Origin: Streptomyces hyderabadensis
GTDB lineage: Bacteria; Actinomycetota; Actinomycetes; Streptomycetales; Streptomycetaceae
DNA: 64,000 nt
Direction of reading: 5' to 3'
NCBI RefSeq assembly: GCF_020404845.1
Contig: NZ_JAIOJZ010000007.1
Coordinates: 124,001-188,000 of the forward strand
Of the stretch, positions 29,928 through 36,951 are shown piece after piece (the stretch's first letter is position 1; each line of letters begins with the position of its first letter). The translations under genes were made by a program, and so were the position numbers. Below the pieces are notes generated by a model that saw only the letters and a program-made list of their open reading frames with translations, searched no databases and was not told where the DNA came from.

Positions 29928-31049
29928 TCACGCGGTCACCTCCCGGCAGGCGCGGTAGAAGTCCTGCCAGCCGTCCCGCTCGCGCACCACCGTCTCCAGG
30001 TACTCCTGCCAGACGACGCGGTCGCTGCCCGGGTCGCGGACGACGGCGCCGAGCACGCCCGCGGCGACGTCGCTCGGCCGCAGCACCCCGTCGCCGAAGT
30101 GGGCGGACAGCGCGAGGCCGCCGGTGACGACGGAGATGGCCTCGGCCGTGGACAGCGTGCCGCTGGGCGACTTGACCTTCGTACGACCGTCGCTCGTCAG
30201 CCCGTCCCGCAGCTCGCGGAAGACGGTGACGACCCGTCGGATCTCGGCGGTGCCGTCGGGCGCCGACGGCAGGTCGAGGGATCGGCCGATCTGGTCGACG
30301 CGGCGCGTGACGATGTCGACCTCGGCCTCGGCGCTGGCCGGCAGCGGCAGCACGACCGTGTTGAAGCGGCGGCGCAGGGCGCTGGACAGGTCGTTGACCC
30401 CGCGGTCGCGGTCGTTGGCGGTGGCGATCAGGTTGAAGCCGCGCACCGCCTGCACCTCCTGGCCCAGTTCCGGTATGGGCAGGGTCTTCTCCGACAGGAT
30501 CGTGATGAGGGAGTCCTGTACGTCGGCCGGGATGCGGGTCAGCTCCTCGACGCGGACGGTCATGCCCTCCGTCATCGCCCGCATGACCGGGCTGGGCACC
30601 AGGGCGTCCCGGCTGGGGCCCTGGGCGAGGAGCTGCGCGTAGTTCCAGCCGTAGCGGATCGCTTCCTCGGGAGTGCCGGCCGTCCCCTGCACGAGCAGGG
30701 TCGAGTCGCCGCTGACGGCCGCGGCGAGGTGCTCGGACACCCATGTCTTCGCGGTGCCCGGCACCCCGAGCAGGAGCAGCGCGCGGTCGGTGGCGAGCGT
30801 GGTGACGGCGACCTCGACGATGCGGCGCGGGCCCACGTACTTCGGGCTGATCACCGTGCCGTCGGGCAGGGTGCCGCCGAGCAGGTAGGTGGCGACCGCC
30901 CACGGCGACAGCTTCCAGCGGGCCGGACGCGGACGGTCGTCCCGTGCGGCCAGCGCGGCCAGTTCGGCCGCGAACGCGTGCTCGGCGTGCGGCCGCAGCA
31001 CCTGGTGCGGCCCTTCTGCCTCGGACGTCCGTTCCACCCGTGCGGGCAT
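29928..31049 (-). CDS. MoxR-family AAA+ ATPase
   Basis: A 373-residue AAA+ ATPase. Walker A GVPGTAKTWVSE (~95-106), a Walker-B-like VRVEELTRIP in which the usual Asp-Glu pair reads Glu-Glu, sensor-1 ATANDRDRG, and the arginine-finger region SALRRRFNTV. MoxR proteins form hexamers that remodel protein complexes together with VWA partners; here the VWA gene is two genes downstream. It is the first gene of the leftward arm of a divergent module, starting 57 bases after a TTGTCAGTG-type damage promoter. The start ATG 31049 has GGAGGG upstream. Function of the pair in this module is not known. Confidence 0.9.
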   Translation of the reverse strand: MPARVERTSEAEGPHQVLRPHAEHAFAAELAALAARDDRPRPARWKLSPWAVATYLLGGTLPDGTVISPKYVGPRRIVEVAVTTLATDRALLLLGVPGTAKTWVSEHLAAAVSGDSTLLVQGTAGTPEEAIRYGWNYAQLLAQGPSRDALVPSPVMRAMTEGMTVRVEELTRIPADVQDSLITILSEKTLPIPELGQEVQAVRGFNLIATANDRDRGVNDLSSALRRRFNTVVLPLPASAEAEVDIVTRRVDQIGRSLDLPSAPDGTAEIRRVVTVFRELRDGLTSDGRTKVKSPSGTLSTAEAISVVTGGLALSAHFGDGVLRPSDVAAGVLGAVVRDPGSDRVVWQEYLETVVRERDGWQDFYRACREVTA

Positions 31050-31091
31050 GGCTGATTCCCCCTCCAGCTAGGCCGGTCCGATCTGCCATCC

Positions 31092-31114
31092 ACCGTGCAC
31101 CACGCCACTGACAA
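31092..31114 (-). promoter_or_regulatory. DNA-damage (RecA-NDp/PafBC-type) promoter, leftward, for AAA+-DUF5682-VWA
   Basis: Read on the minus strand: TTGTCAGTG, eight bases, then CACGGT. The actinobacterial LexA-independent damage promoter is described as tTGTCRgtg-N8-TAnnnT. The -35-like part matches fully; the -10-like part keeps A at position 2 and T at position 6 but has C at position 1. Confidence 0.68.
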
Positions 31115-31161
31115 TCGCTCTGACCTGCGGAAATTCCTTCGCTCAGGTCGTTGTCAGTGGC
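31104..31161. repeat. Long interrupted palindrome holding the two back-to-back promoter boxes
   Basis: GCCACTGACAA (31104-31114) is the perfect reverse complement of TTGTCAGTGGC (31151-31161), and GACCTG (31122-31127) of CAGGTC (31144-31149). The symmetry arises because two promoter boxes face away from each other. Confidence 0.8.
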
Positions 31162-31173
31162 GGGATCTACCTT
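31151..31173 (+). promoter_or_regulatory. DNA-damage (RecA-NDp/PafBC-type) promoter, rightward, for the SWIM-like and DUF5691 genes
   Basis: TTGTCAGTG (31151-31159), exactly eight bases, TACCTT (31168-31173): a full match to tTGTCRgtg-N8-TAnnnT. Predicted transcription start near 31180, about 50 bases before the GTG of the next gene. Confidence 0.8.
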
Positions 31174-31231
31174 CGATGGCGGGACTCGGCACGGGCTGCG
31201 CCGGGGCGGTGAGTCGTGACGAGGGGACGGT

Positions 31232-32272
31232 GTGAGGGCTGTGCGAGAGCTGGACGGCGAGGGCCGGCGCGAGCGCGCGGCGGAGGGGGCCGCGGGCCCG
31301 TCCGCTCCCGCGCCCACGTCCGCCGACCCCGAGGCGGCACGTCGCCGGGCGGAGCGGCGGGCCGAGCGGATCACCGCGGGCGCGACGGAGTTGGAGCAGC
31401 GGCTCGCGGACCTGCTGCGCGCCGGCCTGGCCGGAGCCGAGCAGACGGGAGACGGGCTGTGGGAGGAGACGGCGGCCCGCATGGTCGACGCCCAGGCACC
31501 GGGACTGGCCTCGCGCGTGCGGGAGTTGGGCGCCATCCCCGCGTCGGGCCCCGGCTGGCCGGTGCGGCTGCTGGAGGAGTGCGCCCTGCTCCATCTCCTG
31601 GACCGTGGCTGGCTGCACCGGGAGCGGCTGCCGGACGGCCTGGCCGCGACGGTCCGTTCACGGGTGGGCCTGCCCGCCTCCGCGGACGGCCCGCCGGTGC
31701 GGGACCGCTGGCTGGTCCTCGCCCAGTACGACACCGCGGACGCCCGGCTGACGACCCGTCGCATCTGGTTGTACGGCGCGGAGACGGACCGCACGGTGCT
31801 GCTCCTCTCCTACGGCGCCGCGGGACGGGCCCCGGAGCCGGCCCTGCCGGTGGGGCTGGCCCTGGAGGCGGAGGTGTCCGCGTATCCGGACACCGGCCGG
31901 CAACGCGTGGCCCTCGGCCGGAGGTTCGCCCCGCCCGAGCCCACGCGGGCCCGCCCCAGGGGCGTGACGACATCGCGGGCGGCCGTCCGGTACGGGGAGG
32001 CCCTCCGCGACGACCCGTGGCTGGACTCGGTGCCGGTGACGCTGGACCGGGTCGTCCCCGTACCGGACGGCGACGGTTGGCAACTGGCGGACGCCGACGG
32101 GGACACGGCACTGCCGCTCGCCCGGACCACCGGCAGCCAACCGGGCCTGTGGCGGCTGGTCGCGCTGTCGGGCGGGGCGCCCGTCACGGTCTTCGGGGAG
32201 TGCGGTCACCGCGGCTTCACGCCGCTGACGGCCTGGCCGCCCGGCCCTGGCACGGCGGTGCCGCTGTGCTGA
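31232..32272 (+). CDS. SWIM-family-associated protein lacking the N-terminal SWIM zinc finger
   Basis: A 346-residue protein (DPEAARRRAERRAERITAG; LEQRLADLLRAGLAGAEQ; WEETAARMVDAQAPGLASRV; CALLHLLDRGWLHR) that I recognise as the C-terminal portion of the SWIM zinc-finger proteins normally found beside DUF5691, MoxR, DUF5682 and VWA genes. The usual N-terminal CxC...CxH SWIM region (~100+ residues) is absent: the frame is closed by a TGA at 31217-31219, and the damage promoter sits only ~60 bases upstream. GTG 31232 has GAGGGGA before it. Either a 5' deletion removed the finger or this is a naturally short form. Function unknown; a truncated or pseudogene status is possible. Confidence 0.72.
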   Translation: MRAVRELDGEGRRERAAEGAAGPSAPAPTSADPEAARRRAERRAERITAGATELEQRLADLLRAGLAGAEQTGDGLWEETAARMVDAQAPGLASRVRELGAIPASGPGWPVRLLEECALLHLLDRGWLHRERLPDGLAATVRSRVGLPASADGPPVRDRWLVLAQYDTADARLTTRRIWLYGAETDRTVLLLSYGAAGRAPEPALPVGLALEAEVSAYPDTGRQRVALGRRFAPPEPTRARPRGVTTSRAAVRYGEALRDDPWLDSVPVTLDRVVPVPDGDGWQLADADGDTALPLARTTGSQPGLWRLVALSGGAPVTVFGECGHRGFTPLTAWPPGPGTAVPLC

Positions 32273-32307
32273 CCCGTCCCAGGGAATTCCAACCGGAGGG
32301 GAACGAC

Positions 32308-34551
32308 ATGACCAGGACGCCCGCCCCCACGGACCTGTCCGCGCCGACGCGGACCACCGCGCCGCGCCCGCCCGTTGCCCCCACGGTCTCCGCACCGGCC
32401 GACGCGACCGCGGTCCCCGCAGCGCCCCGGACCGGCGCGGGGCTCCGGACCGGCGCGGGGCTCCGGACCGGCGCGGGGCCCCGGGCCGACGCGGGGCCCC
32501 GGGCCGACGCGGGGCCCCGGGCCGACGCGGGGCCCCGGGCCGACGCGGGGCCCCGGGCCGACGCCGGGCTCCGGGCCGACGCCGGGCGCGAAACTGGCGC
32601 CGGGCCCGAAGCCGGCGCGGAGGCCGACACCGCCCTCCGGGGAGCGGTCGGCACCGCGCCAGGCCCCGGCCCCGTCTCGGCTCCGCCCCTGCCCGTCACA
32701 CGTGCGGCATCCGCCGCCCCGGAGGCCGCCGCTCCGGCCCCTGCGGCCCTGCCGCCGACGGCCTCCCCGCCATTGGCTGTCTCCGTGCCCACGGCAGGCT
32801 CCGTGCCCACGGCAGGGACCGGGCCGCGGTCGGCTCGCGAGGCGTGGACCGGCGCCCGGTCGGCGACGCGCGGCCAACCGGTCGCCACCCCCGCGTCCGC
32901 GTCCGCGTCCGCGTCCGACCCAGCGTCTCCGCCGGACTCGGCGCCCGCTGCCGCTCCCGGGCCGGGTGTCTGGGAGCGGCTGGTCACCTCGGCCCTGCTG
33001 GGTACGGACCGGCGTACGCCACCGGGCGGCGAGCGCGGGCCGGGGGCCGCGGCCGCGTTGCTGGACGCGGCGGCGGAGGAGACGGTGCGCCGCCGCGCAG
33101 GTCTGCGACCGGCCCGCGCGGCCCGGCGTCCCGACCCCGCACCCGAGGACCCCCGCCCGCCCCTGCCGGACGCGGCCGCCCGTCGGCTCACGATGCTGCT
33201 CACCGACCGGCCCGGCACGGCGGGCGGCGGCCGCAGGGGCAGCGCGCCCGACCTGATGGAGCTGCTGCCCCAGTGGCTGGCGACGGCGAACGCCCGCGGC
33301 TTCGCGGCGCCGCCCCAGGCGCTTCCGGCGCTGCTGGACGCGGCGCGCGGGCGCACGGACCTGCGGCCGGCGGCGCTGGTCTTCGCGGGGCCGCGGGCCA
33401 GGTGGCTCGCCCGGTTGAATCCGGACTGGCGGTTCGCCCTGCGCGCGACGCCCGGCGGAGGCACCGCACCACCGGGCCCCGACGCCGCGGAGCGGACGCG
33501 GAAGCTCTGGGACGAGGGCCTGTTCGCCGAACGGGTCGCTCTCCTGGCGGCCCTGCGCGACCGCGACCCGGTCGGCGCACGCGAGCTGCTGGCATCGACC
33601 TGGGCGACGGAACGGGCCGAGGACCGGCTGATGTTCCTCGACTCACTGCGGACGGGACTGGAGGCGGCCGACGAGCCGTTCCTGGAACAGGCGCTGGCCG
33701 ACCGCAGCCGCAACGTACGGGCCACGGCGGCGGAGCTGCTGTCGGCGCTGCCGCACTCGGCGCTGGCCGCGCGGATGGCGGCGCGCGCCGCGACGTGCGT
33801 GTCCCTCGACCGCACCCTCACCCCGCCGGCGATCGCCGTCGAGGCACCGCACGAATGCGACGCGGGCATGGAGCGGGACGGGATGGTGGCCCAGCCGCCC
33901 GCCGGGCGGGGGGAACGGTCGTGGTGGTTCGGCCAGTTGGTGGAGGCGGCCCCGCTGGCCACCTGGCCGGCCCGGCTCGCGGGTCTTACGGCCGAGGAGA
34001 TCGTTGCCCTGCCGGTGGCGGACGGCTGGCAGAGCGAGCTGCACGCCGCGTGGAGCCGGGCGGCGGTACGGCAGCGCGACGGCGTGTGGGCGAGGGCGCT
34101 GCTGGGTGCGCCCACGTCGCCCGAGGCCGGTGGTCCGGGCGCGGTGTCCCTGGCCGAGCGGGCCAAGTTGCTCGGCACGCTGGACACCGGCGAACGCGCC
34201 GAGTGGGTCGCCGGGTTCATCGCGACGCACGGGCTGTCCGAGGCGTTCCAGCTGCTCGGCATGTGCGGGGTGCCGTGGGCCACGCCGCTCGGCCGGGCGG
34301 TGGTCGACGCGCTCAACATCGCCCGGGACGCCGGGAGCTACCCGTGGAGCTTCAGCGGTGTCATGGGCCTGGCCGAACGCTGCCTCGACCCCGCGGAGGC
34401 GAGCCGTCTCGACGGCCTGCTGGCGATACCCGACGAGCCGGAGGACGCGTCGCCGGGGGCCGGGGGGTACTGGGCGGAGGCGTTCCAGCGGCTCGTCACG
34501 ACGTTGCGCCTGCGGGCGGTGATGGCCGAGGAGCTCGGGGCCGGGCGGTGA
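32308..34551 (+). CDS. DUF5691 family protein with long repetitive N-terminal extension
   Basis: A 747-residue protein. The first ~220 residues are Ala/Pro/Thr/Gly-rich, with about ten six-residue repeats (GAGLRT, DAGPRA), and look disordered. The conserved part (~220-747) starts WERLVTSALLGTDRRTPP and holds LMELLPQWLATANARGF, WRFALRA, LLASTWATERAEDRLMFLDSL, DRSRNVRATAAELLSALP and RCLDPAEASRLDGLLAI, suggesting HEAT-like helical repeats (the 'RSRNVRATAAELL' unit). DUF5691 proteins co-occur with MoxR/VWA/SWIM genes; the role is unknown. ATG 32308 has GGAGGGG. It lies 35 bases behind the SWIM-like gene, in one operon. The extension makes it roughly 200 residues longer than I would expect. Confidence 0.84.
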   Translation: MTRTPAPTDLSAPTRTTAPRPPVAPTVSAPADATAVPAAPRTGAGLRTGAGLRTGAGPRADAGPRADAGPRADAGPRADAGPRADAGLRADAGRETGAGPEAGAEADTALRGAVGTAPGPGPVSAPPLPVTRAASAAPEAAAPAPAALPPTASPPLAVSVPTAGSVPTAGTGPRSAREAWTGARSATRGQPVATPASASASASDPASPPDSAPAAAPGPGVWERLVTSALLGTDRRTPPGGERGPGAAAALLDAAAEETVRRRAGLRPARAARRPDPAPEDPRPPLPDAAARRLTMLLTDRPGTAGGGRRGSAPDLMELLPQWLATANARGFAAPPQALPALLDAARGRTDLRPAALVFAGPRARWLARLNPDWRFALRATPGGGTAPPGPDAAERTRKLWDEGLFAERVALLAALRDRDPVGARELLASTWATERAEDRLMFLDSLRTGLEAADEPFLEQALADRSRNVRATAAELLSALPHSALAARMAARAATCVSLDRTLTPPAIAVEAPHECDAGMERDGMVAQPPAGRGERSWWFGQLVEAAPLATWPARLAGLTAEEIVALPVADGWQSELHAAWSRAAVRQRDGVWARALLGAPTSPEAGGPGAVSLAERAKLLGTLDTGERAEWVAGFIATHGLSEAFQLLGMCGVPWATPLGRAVVDALNIARDAGSYPWSFSGVMGLAERCLDPAEASRLDGLLAIPDEPEDASPGAGGYWAEAFQRLVTTLRLRAVMAEELGAGR
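32434..32620 (+). repeat. 18-base tandem repeat (about ten copies) in the DUF5691 gene
   Basis: Unit type GCGGGGCCCCGGGCCGAC with a GCGGGGCTCCGGACCG variant at the 5' end. In frame, it encodes GAGLRT/DAGPRA. A coding minisatellite, likely variable between strains. Confidence 0.88.
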
Positions 34552-34712
34552 GGCACCGCCGCCCCCCGCTCCGCCGCGCACGCCGCGCTCCCAGGCACCT
34601 GACCGCGGGCTCCACCGGCAGTCGGCCCCGCACCGACGGAGCAGGCGGAGGAGGGGCCGGACCCGCAGGTCGCGGTGGACGAGGTCTGACGGACGGGTCC
34701 CGGCGGGAAGCC
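34552..34712. other. Gap between DUF5691 gene and the MITE
   Basis: About 160 bases without gene or clear hairpin. It is GC-rich and featureless. Confidence 0.35.
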
Positions 34713-34899
34713 CTAGGGCCTGTCCGGCGGATCAGGTCGCAGGTGAGGCGCGGTACCTCATCGATGCTGGTGAGCGGGGTCTGGTGCGTGCAGCTGCAAG
34801 GCGGAGGAGGGCGGCAACGCGGAGCGTTGCCAACCGACGACAACGCCGCAGATGGGCGTGCCAGACCCCGCGTCTGCGGCATGATCCGCCGGACAGGCC

Positions 34900-34903
<4 letters not shown>
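34713..34903. mobile_element. MITE-like element with 22-bp perfect terminal inverted repeats including a CTAG target duplication
   Basis: A 191-base non-coding element. The first 22 bases (34713-34734, CTAGGGCCTGTCCGGCGGAT plus CA) are the exact reverse complement of the last 22 (34882-34903). CTAG at both ends is the likely duplicated target, as with IS5-family YTAR sites. The interior has no transposase frame, so it must be moved in trans. I recall similar TIRs as common in Streptomyces. The right-end CTAG supplies the stop codon TAG of icmB. Confidence 0.85.
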
Positions 34904-35316
<413 letters not shown>

Positions 35317-35765
35317 CACTGCCTCCATGAAGCGACTACATCCATCCGTACGACAAGTACCGCACACTTCACGTCCGCGCGGCGCGGATCCCCGCACCAC
35401 AGTGCCCGGGGGAAGTGAACGAACGTTATCGCCAGCATCCCGCAACCGGCAGTTTCGCGGTGGATACAGAGGGGGAAATCACACGGTGGGACACGTTCGC
35501 CGCGCACCGCTCCAGGGCGCGGCGACCACACGCGCACGGAGAGCCGCAGCGAGGGCAGCACAGGGTCGGCAGTGACCGGCGCCGACCCCGTCGCCGTTTC
35601 ACCGACACCACAGGCCTCACATGGCCCACAGGGCTCTGATACGGCATGCCAGCACATGGGTAGGCATAAACCTCGTAAACAGCACCAAACCCTGGTGTCA
35701 CGGCGCTCCACGAGGGCACACGGCGGACAGAGGCGTCCCTGCGCGTGCCGACAGGAGGACGGCCC
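35317..35765. other. Divergent intergenic region icmB / lipase-like gene
   Basis: About 450 bases. The part around 35630-35700 is less GC-rich (TGGGTAGGCATAAACC, CGTAAACAGCACC) and probably holds the rightward promoter. Short frames in both directions have no ribosome site or family resemblance. Confidence 0.4.
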
Positions 35766-36755
35766 ATGAAGGTCACCACGGCAGCACTGCCCCTTCTCCC
35801 GCTCTTCCAGCGTCTCCTGCCCGGACTCCCGGGCCTCCCCGGACTTCCAGGGCTCCCCGCGGTCCCGGGGCTGCCGGACCTGGCGGGCCTCCCGGGCCGG
35901 CTGACCGGACTCTCGCTGACCCTCCTGAAGGCGAGCGCCCTGGAGGCCGCGATCCTCGCCGGGCACCTCCTCCTCTACCCCTCGGGGATCATCCAGGAGC
36001 GGCGCCCGGTCCAGGCCCTCCGGCCGACGGACGCCAAGGAACCGCAGCCCGCCCCGCCGCCCCCCAGGCTCCCGGCCCCGGCCAGTCCCCCGGTCGTGCT
36101 GCTGCACGGTTTCATCGACAACCGCTCGGTCTTCCTGCTGCTGCGCCGCAGCCTGGCCCAGCACGGCAGGCACGAGATCGAGTCGCTGAACTACTCCCCC
36201 CTGACCTGCGACATCCGCACCGCGGCCGAGCTGCTCGGCCGGCACATCGAGGAGATCTGCGAGCGGACGGGCAGCGAGCGGGTCGACGTCGTCGGACACA
36301 GCCTCGGCGGGCTGATCGCGCGCTACTACGTGCAGCGCCTGGGCGGGGACCTCCGCGTCCGCACTCTGGTGACGCTCGGCACCCCGCACGCCGGTACCAA
36401 AGTGGTACCGCTGGCGAACGCGCACCCGATCGTGCGCCAGATGCGGCCCGGATCAGCGGTGATCGAGGAGCTGGCCCGGCCGGTGCCCGGCTGCCGCACG
36501 CGGTTCGTCAGCTTCTGGAGCGACCTGGACCGCGTGATGGACCCGCTGGAGACGGCCTGTCTCGACCACCCCGACCTGAGCGTGCAGAACGTGCGGGTGA
36601 GCGGCATCGGCCATCTCGCGCTGCCCGTGCACCCCACCGTGGCCACGGGGATACGGCAGGCACTCGACACCGCCGGGCCGGAACCGGGCGTGGATGCGGA
36701 CGCGGAATCAGGAGCGGAAACGGGCAAGCACTCCGGCGGGCTCACCGTCGCCTGA
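35766..36755 (+). CDS. Alpha/beta-hydrolase, triacylglycerol-lipase-like
   Basis: A 329-residue hydrolase. Residues ~60-80 are hydrophobic (LEAAILAGHLLLYPSGI). The catalytic domain has the oxyanion loop VVLLHGFIDNRS, nucleophile elbow VDVVGHSLGGLIARYYVQ, then WSDLDRVMDP (likely Asp) and GIGHLALPVHP (His), the arrangement of bacterial LipA/esterase family members. The N-terminus is odd: PGLPGLPGLPGLPAVPGLP, collagen-like. The substrate is unknown. ATG 35766 has GGAGG upstream. No classical signal peptide is obvious, though the N-terminal region is hydrophobic. Confidence 0.85.
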   Translation: MKVTTAALPLLPLFQRLLPGLPGLPGLPGLPAVPGLPDLAGLPGRLTGLSLTLLKASALEAAILAGHLLLYPSGIIQERRPVQALRPTDAKEPQPAPPPPRLPAPASPPVVLLHGFIDNRSVFLLLRRSLAQHGRHEIESLNYSPLTCDIRTAAELLGRHIEEICERTGSERVDVVGHSLGGLIARYYVQRLGGDLRVRTLVTLGTPHAGTKVVPLANAHPIVRQMRPGSAVIEELARPVPGCRTRFVSFWSDLDRVMDPLETACLDHPDLSVQNVRVSGIGHLALPVHPTVATGIRQALDTAGPEPGVDADAESGAETGKHSGGLTVA

Positions 36756-36873
36756 GACCGAGGCAACCCGTTCGGACTCGAACAATTTTCGAACACAAAG
36801 CCAAACTCGTGCCCGCCGACCGCCAAATCACGGCCGATTGCCCGTTTCCTTCGCTCGCGAAACCTGACGAAGA

Positions 36874-36903
36874 TTGTCGTGCCCGTATACCGCCGGGTAC
36901 AGT
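36874..36903 (+). promoter_or_regulatory. Candidate promoter for the M23 peptidase gene
   Basis: TTGTCG (36874-36879), 18-base spacer, TACAGT (36898-36903), about 49 bases before the GTG start, within an AT-richer gap (36770-36900). Confidence 0.45.
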
Positions 36904-36951
36904 CGCCGCACTGCTCTGGCAGCCCCTGTTGTCGAGGCGAAAGAGAAGTTG

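Noticed and set aside
31176..31235. Short frame ATG 31176 before the SWIM-like gene
   Set aside because: Nineteen codons ending at the next gene's start, overlapping the predicted transcription start; no ribosome site.
32434..32620. Possible CRISPR array
   Set aside because: Units are contiguous 18-mers without spacers, in frame within a gene.
35572..35769. 65-codon plus-strand frame in the icmB/lipase gap
   Set aside because: No ribosome site or domain; region looks regulatory.
36874..36903. TTGTCG...TACAGT before the M23 gene as a third damage promoter
   Set aside because: TTGTCGTGC with an 18-base spacer does not fit tTGTCRgtg-N8-TAnnnT; treated as an ordinary promoter.
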